DNA of 64,000 bases from Trichinella spiralis (Eukaryota > Nematoda > Enoplea > Trichinellida > Trichinellidae): contig CM012955.1 in NCBI GenBank assembly GCA_000181795.3, forward strand, positions 12,398,476-12,462,475. The letters are read 5' to 3'. The notes under the pieces are model-generated. The model did not search any database. It was not told where the DNA came from and saw only the letters and a list, made by a program, of their open reading frames with translations. Shown here in pieces: positions 25,134 through 36,900 of the stretch (positions are counted from its first letter, which is position 1; every line of letters begins with the position of its first letter). The translations under genes were made by a program, and so were the position numbers.

Positions 25134-27892
25134 GTATCAGTATGAAAATTTTTGCAACATCGGTCGATAAATTTGAAATTTGCGACTTCACTAGGTCTCC
25201 CAATATCTCACAGCATTAATAAGGCAGCAATCATCTAATTAATGTCGAAGAATTCAATTCCATTCACTCGATTCATTTCATTTTCAAAGGCAAAATTTTG
25301 TCCTCCAACAGATCAGTTGAAACAAATTTCATTTTCCACGCATTTCATGATCAAAATTACACAATTGAAATACACTTATTGAAAAAGAATATTGTTCTTA
25401 TTTGGTATAGTTTATCAAAACATAAAAGTTATTTTACAAAGCTCAAATATTTATAATGTTGTGTGCGTGTGTGTGTCAACATTTAAAATGAAGCATTGAA
25501 TTTGAACATTCTCGACTAAATTCCAAGCATAAACCAAAACCATTCACTTGTGCTTCATGATTGTTAGTGTTCAGTCGATAGACAATATGCTAATTTCAGC
25601 ATGTTATTAATTGCATCATTTTTATTAGATGAATTAATTCTTTGAATTGGTTGAAAAAAATTCATTCATCAATGAATGATTTGTGATTAGAATAAAACAA
25701 CTAATAACATCTGGACTGTGAAATGCATGTGTGCAAAAGAAACAACAACAAGCGATTAAAAGTATGCCCTTATCCTTATTATTTATTATTATTTATCAAG
25801 TGCATGAAATCGGTACATACTGCAATCGATGTAATTTGTCAATCGATCAGTTCGAAAGATTGTAAAATCAAATTTGACATTTATCACATTTACAGCACAA
25901 CAAGTGCATATTGATTGAGCACAAAGCGTCGATTGTGCGTATGGGTGCTGAAATTTGAAATGCCGATTGAACGATACCCCATCCACTTGAATTCTTACTC
26001 GAAATTCAAATTATACTGAAATGAGAAAGAGCAGTCGGAAAATCACGGCAATTAACTTGATTTTATCGACTTTCAGGAATGTCTGTGACTAAATTCGATG
26101 GTAATTTGGTTCGTTAGAAAAGTGTTCCTTCCACTGAAGTGGAATTATTTAGTTTTCAACTATGAAAATATCTACACATGCTCACTGTCTGTCTGTCTTT
26201 CACATATATGATTGAACACTGTCTCAAACTGAAAAGGCTGTTTATCATCATCATCATCATCATCATCATTATCTGTATGGACCGACTTGCAATTTGTCGT
26301 CCTTTTCTTTCACCGTTTTGTAATATTTTCATCGAATACAGAATTTAAAATTAATATGCTGTATTGTTAAAGTTAGGTTCAAAGAAAACACGAATGATTA
26401 TAGATGATTTGGAAATTTTTTGACCAAACGGTAACTTTTAACATTTCCGAAAGGAAATGTGTTTTACCATTTCATGGTGCAGGCCCATTATATGACCATG
26501 AATGACTATGACCAGTTCAGAGTTTTGAATTTGTAACCAAATAGAAAGAAATTACAATTCTAGTCACATGTGATAATGATTCATTGAATTTCACATATAT
26601 ACAGTACATGCACAACACAATAAGAAGTACAGTAGTATTAAAAAGTAGGTGTTATCTGTGATTGGATGATATGGAAATTTCCTGACATGTAATTAATAGG
26701 TAGATGCCATTCTATTTGTATTTTTCATCGAATATTATTATTCATTTTACTGACAGAATCGCTTTTTGTCACAGCATCATTGACAAATTATGATGGAAAA
26801 TTTTTACATCTTCACATTCACAAAGCACTGGAACATTTTTTTGCTAATTTCTATTGTACAGTAGGATTCTGAGTTGTTTTCATTTTTTTGGCATCATTGT
26901 CGATTGCACTGCCAGACTCGAACGAAAAAATTCAACCATAAAAAGTAAGACAAGACCAAAATTATGAATATGTTAATTTTCTGGAACAATTTTTTCATCT
27001 TTCGGGTAATTCAGTCTACCCAGCACTGCTTGTGTCTACTTGTGTCAAATTGTTGTACAAAGTTTTCTTTCTTGTTGCAAGATTTGTCCGATAATTTGAT
27101 AAATATTAAATCCACGGTTAAAAGTATTTAAAATTAGGCAAAGCAGAGTTGATGATGGATGTTTCTTGTAAAAAATGTTGCATTGTAAAAGACGTCGATT
27201 TGAACGTTTCTGCTTTTCCTTGGTTTTTATAATGACTGCATTCCATTCCACTAGCAAAGACGCATTTATGCTTTTTTTTGTCTTTACTCTGCACAAATTG
27301 CACTTGTTGATTTTTGTTCGTGCAAATTGGTTAAACGGAAAGAAATCGCCTTGAATATAAATGGTTGAATTAGAACAACCCAAAACAGAACTCTTTTCCT
27401 GTTGTTGTGAAATTTGAAATTTCATACAAATGAGTCAGGATATTCTGAACGTTGTGTAAATTTCGAATGGGTATAATTTTCTATGGTTGTCGATTGAGAT
27501 AATAAATGGGAAAAATGTTTTTCAGTGTCGTATCAGTGTAAGTTGATCGTGAAATTTGCATGAAAATGACCAAATTCAAAATTTGAACAAGAACTGTTCA
27601 AAGTGTTGTTTTGTTGAATGTAGTGGAAAATGGAGTTATGAAAAGCAGGTGAAAAACAAAACACTGAAAAGCTGACAACAACGTACGTATGACGCACGGA
27701 AGAGACAGCGCTCCAACGGATACGGCTGCATTGCAAAGGAAGAAGATGTAAAAGAGAAAAATAATGGAAAAAACACGAACCAATATACCTAGCAGACGAA
27801 GTGAAGTTGAAGTTTGTCTTGCAGAAATTTGTGACTTTTGTTTGCCATTTCCAATTGTTGCAAATTATAATAAAGAGTCCATTTTTTTCCAG
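22875..27892. other. AT-rich spacer or KCTD 3' intron
   Basis: No firm gene. A GC-richer block at about 23270-23530 includes a G run (about 23368-23380) and a TTTTCAG acceptor-like site at about 23471, but no sustained coding signal. Simple repeats: ATCTAC (about 22931-22950), AT (25102-25130), ATC (about 26247-26269). Confidence 0.4.
25102..25130. repeat. (AT)n microsatellite
   Basis: About fourteen uninterrupted AT dinucleotides in AT-rich spacer. Confidence 0.9.
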
Positions 27893-27998
27893 GATCTTCT
27901 GCGCCAACGCCGCAACGGCTGTGTGCAAGCATTTCAGACTCAACGTTGCAGTTGGCGACGAATTAGACGACGTGCCCGGGTCCAAGAAGCGCGTCTGA
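27893..27998 (+). CDS. possible terminal exon, perhaps of the KCTD gene
   Basis: A 106-base GC-rich island after a strong acceptor (TTTTTTTCCAG). It reads IFCANAATAVCKHFRLNVA then VGDELDDVPGSKKRV and a TGA, with a marked preference for C or G at third positions. It is in phase with the GTAAGT donor that overlaps the KCTD stop at 22872, so a long KCTD form ending here is possible across a 5 kb intron. I recognise no motif. The minus strand of the same island is also open (GTSSNSSPTATLSLKCLHTA), so even the strand is not certain. Confidence 0.3.
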
Positions 27999-29234
27999 TT
28001 GATGATGTTGACAATGAAAAAACGCCATTTCAAAATTTTAAGCATCAGCCAATTTGTTTGCAATCAAATTGTAAAAGCATATTACACTTTCCGGCTAAGC
28101 TTTCACTTTTCACTGTTGTTGTCCGTCTGTGCATGGTGGACGACGAATTTTGTGCTCGCTACTGTTCGGCTCTTTATTACTTAAGATTTATGCTTATAAT
28201 TGTGATTGTTATTGTTGTTTAAAGAAGCAGAATCGACCATTTCGACATACGTTGACGTGGTGGAAAAATTCACCGAACAGTTAGTTTCGCAATACACTAC
28301 ACCAACAGTAGTTATTGTTGCAGTCGGAGGGACGAATATTTGAAGAAGCCAAAGAACAGAACTGAAACCAAGAAAGCACAATTTTCCAACAATTATTTTG
28401 CTATTTGTCGAGTTGTATTTTTCAATTTCACACTCTGCTAACTGATTGTTTGGCTTTTTCAACACGGCAACACACCCAGCATGCACCGTTGTATCAGGTA
28501 TAAATTCTATGCTTGCATTTGTAATTTGCAACCCAGTTACATACCCCCCTTCTCTCTCTTTCTCTGCAATTTTTCAAAAACAAAATTATAAATAAGAATT
28601 TATGTTGGTTTTTCTGTTTGAAAAAAAATAAATGATTAAATGTAAGTGAATAAATTTATGATAAATTATTATAAAGATATATGACTTTTTTTCCGAATAA
28701 ATTGCAGAGACAAAACAACAACAACGATTATCACAACTCACATTTCATAATGGATGTTAAATGTGTTGAATCGAAAGAAAACTATGCAATATATATATAT
28801 ATATCTATTTTTTTCATTGCAAAAGTTTATGATAAGATAAAGTTTTGTTTCGAAGCTTCTCTTTCGTCAAAGAAAAAGAGAAATTTCTCTTCATTCCCAT
28901 TTTATGACTACAGTTTTTGTTTTTTGTTGTTTTTGATTTTCATGTTTGACAATTTTAATCTGAATTTTGGACGAAAAAAATTTGCATACATTTGGTCAAC
29001 TAATGAAAATTTTTTGAAAGAATTTCAAATTTTTTTCAAATGATATTACAATAAAACTGAAATAAAACTGAATGCAACAACAACACATTGTTTGCATTCA
29101 TTGATTTGCAGAAAAAAAAGAAACAACAGAAAGAAAGCAAAAACTTATCTGCATATTTTGCTTATTCTGTGTAAACGTTGAAAGCTCCAAATGGATAAGC
29201 TGAAATTTGAAGAAAAAGAAGAAGAAGAAAAATA

Positions 29235-29236
<2 letters not shown>

Positions 29237-29285
<49 letters not shown>
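29237..29285. repeat. (AC)24 microsatellite
   Basis: Forty-nine bases of perfect AC repeat. A complementary (TG)11 tract lies 120 bases downstream, so the two could pair as a hairpin. Confidence 0.95.
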
Positions 29286-29286
<1 letters not shown>

Positions 29287-29406
29287 TTGTCTGTTACAGT
29301 AGCAAAGTGTGGAATATGTTTATTTTTTGAGTTGCATTTCGAAAGCTTGATTTCCATTTTTTTGGCCGTTCATTTGAACATCTATGCGCATTGTATATTG
29401 TGTATA

Positions 29407-29428
29407 TGTGTGTGTGTGTGTGTGTGTG
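29407..29428. repeat. (TG)11 microsatellite
   Basis: Perfect TG repeat in inverse sense to the AC repeat at 29237-29285. Confidence 0.9.
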
Positions 29429-30951
29429 AATTCTGTTTTCTTCTTCTTCTTTTGCTACTTTCGGTCGACGTTGATTGGTTTACTTTTTCACTTTGCACAC
29501 CAACAAGCTGAACAAAAGGAGAAAAAAGGCATTTGTATGGGTTATTTCGAAAAGAACAGAGCAACTCAATTTCAGTAGAAAAAAAATACTAAAAGAAGAA
29601 AATAAGCGTTTCGAGTGAGTAGTATACAGTTCAGCAAACTTTTGCTTTTCAAGCAGGTAAACATTTTGTTGTGTCACGAACATTTGACAGAAAAATTTGC
29701 ATATTGATCAGTAGCGCTATTGAAAAAATTTTTTCTTCAATTTATTTGAATTTGAATCATTTGAAAAGTTTGTTGTCCAAAATTGAGCAGTATATATAAA
29801 AAAAGAAGAAAAAAAGAGGGAGAGAGGGAGAGAAAATCCATGTCAAAAATAAAAGATGTTCATTTCAATTATGTGACAATGTCAAATTTGAATAGAGGAA
29901 TATATTTGGTTTATTGTTGTTTGTTTTATTGTTGTAAATCAAAACTTTTCAATGATCAAATCAAAGAGATGAAATTTATTACATCGTATAACTTTTTTTT
30001 AAAAAATTAATATGCATTTCGCTGATGTTAATTGTAATTAAACAAATAGTATGGTGAATTTTCACCAAACTCTGTGATGATCAGATTTGCTCATTTTGGT
30101 GTGTTTGTTCAATCACGTGAAGGTAATATTGTTGTATTATGTTGTGTTGTGTTGTTTTGTCTTTATTTTATCATGATTCAATGCTTGTTAGTTAGCCGGT
30201 GCTTGAGCGCGTTGATCAAGGCCGGCTTTTGCAAATTGAGAAGCTTCGGTGACAAAAATGGGCGCTGGTCGTTTAGATGAGGCCCGGTGATGGCCGATGC
30301 AAATTTTTCATTGTTTGATTTGTTGACAAGTCGACAAGCTTGAACTTGAATCTGATTTACCGAAAGTACGTTATCCATTATTAATCAGCTTCAGTTTCAT
30401 CATTTCCTCTCATCTTCGTCCACGTGTGCAGTTGAAATTTATTTTTCACCCTTCCAAGCTTGAATACTGACTGCAAAAATTAATAAAACAATACATTTAC
30501 ATTCAAATTTCCATTTTCTTATTCTTAATTATTTGTAATTATTATTTACTAATTTTGTTTATCCTTTTTTTGAAGGAGAGAGCTAATTTCAGCTTTAATA
30601 AAAAGTGGTGAAAATGCCGACACGCTGTTGACCGTTTAATGTTCATTTTATAGGGTAAAGTAAGCCGACGACAGGTGACCAGTGGCTATCAGCGAAGACC
30701 ACGACAAACAGGCGCCGCAGACATCTATCCTAATCTACCTGCTTTTTCGTTTCTTTATTCCATTTGGCTTTCGTGTGTCGTCGTTGAACGAATCAGCAAA
30801 TAGGACTACTGAGTGACTCTCTCACTCTCTTTCTCTCCCTCTCTTTCTCTTTCTCTTTCTTTTTCTTGCTCTCCGTGCGCCGCCAATCGGCTTTTCCCTC
30901 ATAAGCTTTCATTTTTCAACTTTCAGCATCCTCCTCCACTCAGTCGTCAAC

Positions 30952-33900
30952 ATGCCAACCATACCGGCTGATCAAGCTAACATGGATCAAAATCTTGACA
31001 ACAGTGCATTGTTCAACACATCCAACATTCACGTAAGTCAAAATTAATTCAGCCGTTGTTATCGTTTAGAATTATTCAAATTTCCCTTTACTATTTAAGC
31101 ATTGTTTATCGATCGCATCTTGTTCAATTGCAAATTGTCGGTGTGCTAATTTCAGTGCCGACGTCAACAATACGCGGTACTGTGACCGATGCCATCATAG
31201 TTGGTTTTCGCATGGTATGTATGAAAAAGTTGTGTGCTATCCTCTTGTACCAGGGAAAATGTCTTTTTCTGTAATTCAATTTATCCACTGTCTACAATAT
31301 TTCATCTCAACATATTACATACCGTAAACAGTTTACAAAATTAACTCATGTCACACAAAAAAATATGCATTTTCAATTTCACGAGTGATAAATATTATAA
31401 TAGTTGTATGCGGTAAACGGAGGCAAATTTTCCTATCCAAAATTGCTCGCGCTTTTCAAAAGTAGGCTTTCGTCCAATTTCCCATTACACCGGATTCATA
31501 GTAATAATTTGCATATTTGCAAAATCTGCGTACTTGGCTTTATTTGATGTTGAACCGATTCGCAGTTGAACAGCCAAAAATCAACAACATTCGAATGTGA
31601 AATTTCAACTACCCTCTGAAATACTCGATGAATATCATTTTGACAGTTGATTTTTCATATTTTTAGAAATGCGCATTTTTGCCGCAACCAATTTTTGCAA
31701 GCAATGCTTTTTCTTTCAATGCAATGACACGAACTGCCTCCATCCAGTTGGCTATCAATTTCCAGTGCTTTTGTTTATCATTATAATGCATGTATGCATG
31801 CATGCAGGCAGGCACAATTTTCATAACTTGAGCGAAAATTTCGAAAATTACAATTAATTAACATGGCGCTTTCTTTTATGTTAAATTTGAAAATGCCACG
31901 TGGACATTCGATTGAAAATATTATTTATTTACGACACATGCGTTGTTGTATGTAGGTTGCTGACAAAAAGCTTACGGTTGAAATGTTTCAAAGTAAATAA
32001 TATAAGCATGAATAGAGGAAAATTGGAAATGGAAGAAAAAGATTTATTTGATTTTGTTTTCAATTCTAACTTCCAATTGTCATATATCCCCATTTTTCTC
32101 AAAAATTTTATCTAGCTGGTTCAGCTTAATGATTTAGTGTTGTTTTCGTTTCTCAGCCAGACAAGAGACATGAAAAGTAGTAGGAGGCAAGAATGATTGA
32201 ATGAATAGTAATTGCAATTTGTCAGCAAAAATAAGTATGTGAAATGTAGAAGCTTGGAACACAAATAAAAGTAGTCGGTCAGGATTGTGATTTGAGCCGC
32301 TGGGTTGTCGGCTAGTGAAAGGATTTTGAGAAGCGGACGCGGCGGATGTTGACTGGCACGCGGCAGGACGGACGCGTGGTTGGTTAGACTTTTTGCGTCC
32401 GTTGGCCATAGTTGACCGCACGACGCTTCTGCCATTGGAAAATGGAAAACTTCTGCCGCATCTGTGTATGAAAAACGCGCCAGAAGCGCGGCTGGCGTTC
32501 CTTGGCCATAAATGCTGCTCGCAAAGCGGCGCCATTTGACCTTTTGCAGCAAGTTTGACAAGCAAGCGTCCGTTGTGTTTTTCCAAGACAACAACTGCTA
32601 CGACACACGTACATTGAAAATAAGCTGGCAATATATAGCTAGTTGACCGCTTGGCAAGCTAATAAAAAAGCTGTCAGCTGCGTTTGAAAGCGCGACAAAT
32701 GTGATAGGCTTTTTCCCGTTGGCTTGCTCGCGCTTCTCTCTATCCGCTGTTGACGACGCCATCTGGCTTTGTCCGCTTGTGGTGACGACAGCGTGCCACC
32801 GATGGATCCGTCTGGCACCAAGCCGTTCGCCAATGGCAGCTGTTGTTCAAGCTTCATTTGAAAGCATGTTGGTTATTCGACCGCTGTTGACACGATCGTT
32901 TGTCACTTCAATTTCGGACGTCAGCTTGTTGGCCCCGTCGCGACGCACACCACCTCCGCAGTTTACCTACAACGTCTGCAGGTTGGAAAGAAGATTTTTG
33001 GCTGGAAAGATTGAAAATTTACATGCAAGCTGTTTGGCGGCTTTCCCGTTCATTTTTACCTTACCCGCGGACAGCACCGCCTGACACTTTTTCACAAGCA
33101 ATATGAAAAACAACAGCACGTCGTTAAGCTCTGTAGTCAATTTTGATCTTCGAAATACGCCCTATACATTATTATAATTATTCTAACGAGCTTCTTGAAA
33201 TTGCACACTACTTTGAATATATGCCAATTCACTTTCAGCACGTCATATATATATATATATATCTATACATTATTTGATCAAATCAGTATTACGACTTTTT
33301 GAAAAAGTCAAAACAGCCGTTTTACCAGAAATGCTGTTAAAAGTAGGAAAAAGCTGCACAGACTTTGGAATGTGTCAAAGTGAGGAAAGTGTCGACTGAG
33401 TTGATTTACCTGCATTTTCGAGTGCAAACATACGCGAAACGTTTGCCAAATTATCTGACCTGATTATTTGCATTTTCTTGCTACACCAGTGCTTCTCAAT
33501 GCTTTTGCAATGCAAAGTTCAATAATTTACCATTATTCTGTTGTATGAGATTGCAACTACTAACTCGGACAGGGTCGACATGCAATAATAGTTGAGAAAA
33601 CTGTTTATAAGAAAATTATTATCAATTCACATGAACAACAAAAAGAATTTGAAAATTTTAAACTTGAAAAAATTTTTACAAACTACCAAATGGGATTATT
33701 ATTATTACAATAGAGTCTGTTGCATTACACATTTTGTTCCCTGCTCAATTTACTGATTTTTTTTCTTCTTTCAAAAATATGTGAATTGATAAAAAGTTGA
33801 AAAGATATGTAAAAATGAAAGAGTATGTTTCCAAGCTGTTGCACCACTGTCGTGCTGCTGCTTCTGCTGCTGTTCGTCGACTTGCACAGCAAAATTGTTC

Positions 33901-36900
33901 TCATTCCTTTCAGTGTGTCAGTGCTGATTTTCAAACTTCTGCGGTCACTACTACTACTACTACTACTGCTACTACTGCAACAGCAACCTTTCTCCCTCTC
34001 CCCCTCTTTCTCTCTCTCTCTCTCTTAATGTGCTGCTCTCTTGAACTTGACGTGAAAGCATGATGGTGATAATGATTAATAATATTTAAAAAAATCTATA
34101 TATATAACCGAAAAGCAAAAGATAAATAAAAAACCAGGAAGCTAGCAAAATCAAGCAAGCTGGCTATCATCGTATATCGGCTGTGAGTACCAGACAGTTT
34201 AACTTGAACGACGTCTCCAGATGGACGCGTTGTCTTGGGTTTTATTTCAATTTTAGCCGGCAAATTTCCAATTGCAAAAGTTTGTGGTGGAAAATTGAAG
34301 CGCAACAGAAAAAAAAACCAATTCAAACCAAGATCCAATAGGATATTACAACGATGAGGAGAGAGTTGGACTGGACGCGTTGCGAACAGACGAAAAAATT
34401 TACACACTTTTTCCGCGCCGAGCTGTCGATTTTAGAGAGGGAGATAAAATTTTTAATGCTTGCACAAGTGTTTTCATTTTATTGTTCATTTTTTATATTG
34501 TAGCATTTCAACAATTGAAACAATTTTTATTCATTGAGGAAATGTATCCATCATGCATTATGATGAGAGAAAATTATTTCAGAATGTTATTAATTTTTTC
34601 CTTTTTCAATTCATTTTTAACTGTAAAATTCGATATGTGATTGTTATCATTATTATTGTTGTTGTTGTTGTTGTTGTTGTTAGTGAATGTTGCACCGTAG
34701 CTAACAGCTTGCTGGCTATTCGGCGTTTAAAAGTGCTCACAGTTTCAACATTTCTTAACTAAGCCGATTATCAGAAGAGTAAGAAAAATGTTTATAAATA
34801 ATGGAATTGCTTGTAACATTTTTTTTATATAAGAAAGTAATTGCAACAGGAAAAATGTATTTTCGTAATGTTTCAGCTAAGTATTTCATGTGATGCGATG
34901 ATATTCTGTGCTAAATAGCGCTTTTTTTGCCACATGCAGATGTGGTTGTCAGCAACAGCTCTGCAACAACAACAACAACGATGGGAGGTAGTAAAAAATG
35001 TCGGTCTGAATCATAATAGCATGGCGGCAAAGCGGGCCAATCTGCGTAGCAAAGTTTGTTGCGGTGTGCGTGGTGGTGGCGGTGGTGGTGGTGATGGTGT
35101 GCGTGTGTGTGTGTGTATGTGTGTGCGCGCGCGCAGTCTGATGAAGAATCCCTTCCAGAGTAGTGTCGTTTCTGTCTTTCGCTCATTCAACAGCAACAAC
35201 ACAAGCAACGACGCTTGACGCTTGTTTGCACACTTTTACTTGATCATTTTCTTTATTTGTATTGTGTTGAACAAAAATTTGCATAACTGACATTGACATC
35301 TATTAATTCAAGATGCTTGATTAGATGTGTCTGAGAAACAAGATAGAGTACACCGTTCGGCAACGTACAGCTGTAACAGTTCAGTGTAGTATAAAATATT
35401 CAACTTTACAAGCGAACGTATTTTCTGATACAGTTCTGATTTTCGAACAATAAAATTATGAACGACGGTAAGCTAGCTGTTACTGTGCTAATATTTTTCA
35501 GTGTAAATGTAAATTTTATCTTAACAGTATTTACATATTTAATACAACAACAATTGAACAAGTTGACATCAATTTAATTATGCTTTTTTGTAAAGTCACT
35601 ACTTTTACTTACATGGTGCAGGTTGGTTTTGTTTTTATTGTTGTTCCCTTAACAAAAATTATCTTGTAAACTTCGTTATGTTATTTTTACATTATTTAAA
35701 TTTATGCTATTGTAATTTTATAAAAATGAGAAAAAAGTAAGAAAATAATCGAAAAAGTGTCATTTTGCACAAGTATTCAACAATTGTAACTAGTCGAATA
35801 AAAAATATATTGCAATTTCTATTCAAATTTATCAAAGTTTCTATTCAGTTCAATTCAACAGTATCACTCAGCAGCAGTAATTGATCAACCATTGATGTCT
35901 CAATGAAAGTGCAACGTTGTTGTATTGTTATCGACAGAAATGGGTTGGTCAAACATTAACATTCAAAAATTAAAATAGCTAAAAATATTCAAATGTGAAT
36001 TTATTCTATGAATTCCGTGTGTTTATTTATAGCTGTGAAATTGTAAAAATGCAACTTGTTGATTTCTTCATTGTTAAAGTTTTTGATTCAGACGGAAACG
36101 AATGAAATTGCCAATTTAAAAGAATTTTATGACAGAAAAGTAGCGTGTACGATTTGATTTGAAAAAGTTGTTTTCAATATTTCACTAAATTAATTATCCG
36201 TTCAGTCATTAGCATTGTCGGCGTAGTTTTGTTTGCCGGTCTTGCGCACGAGCGCGGAACACTTCCGTTGTTTGCCTGTGGCTGCTTAACGGCTAATCGG
36301 TTAAGCCGGCGACGAATATTTCTCTCAATACAGATACAATCTCTGTGCAAAATTCAGCGGTGCTGTTGTTGTGATTTGAAATCTTGTGACGTCAGTTGTC
36401 CAGTTTTCGATACTTTGCTAAGCTAACGTGGTGAACAAGCTTCATCTTACGGTAATAATTGCTAGCGGATGACGAATGGCGACCTCAGCTGTCGGCTGAC
36501 ACGTCCAAGCACGTGCCGTCGCTCTGTCACGATGAAAGACAACAGGAAATGTGCCTAGTTAGAAACAAATGGCCAACACTAAAAGCTATTTTCCACTTTA
36601 TCCCCATTCGTGACAAGAAGCCGACAAATGTGCCTTTGTCAGCTTTTTGCATTCATTCAGGCTGGAATAACGGAGACAGAGCAGCAGCAGCAACAGCAGC
36701 AGTAGCAGTAGCAGTAGCAGCGGGCTACGTTAGGCGCACAAAATTAATTCTGCTTCCTTTTTGCTTTATCATGCTTTTTTGAATTTTTATTCTCTTTTAC
36801 CACCACAGTCAACATCACTTACTCACAGCTTGTCATTTGTTAATTCTTCTTCTTCTTATTATTATTATTAAAAATAAAAAAGAAATTCCATTTATTCTCA

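Larger units (their letters stand above)
28000..30930. other. AT-rich spacer before basonuclin
   Basis: No supported gene. Contains a long CA tract (29237-29285), a GT tract (29407-29428) and a CT-rich stretch at about 30814-30865 close to the basonuclin start, which may belong to its promoter. Open frames here are AT-biased or made of repeats. Confidence 0.4.

Noticed and set aside
27533-28063. Minus-strand ORF of 176 codons
   Set aside because: Most of it is AT-biased sequence; only the 27.9 kb island looks exon-like and is reported apart.
28181-28531. Minus-strand ORF reading VHAGCVAVLKKPNNQLAECE
   Set aside because: Some gene-like wording, but no ATG, no clear splice sites and a low-complexity tail.
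29098-29286. ORFs of Cys-Val or Thr-His repeats
   Set aside because: Dinucleotide repeat artefacts.
32701-33084. Plus-strand ORF of 127 codons in basonuclin intron 2
   Set aside because: No ATG start and opposite strand equally open; more likely a GC-rich regulatory island.
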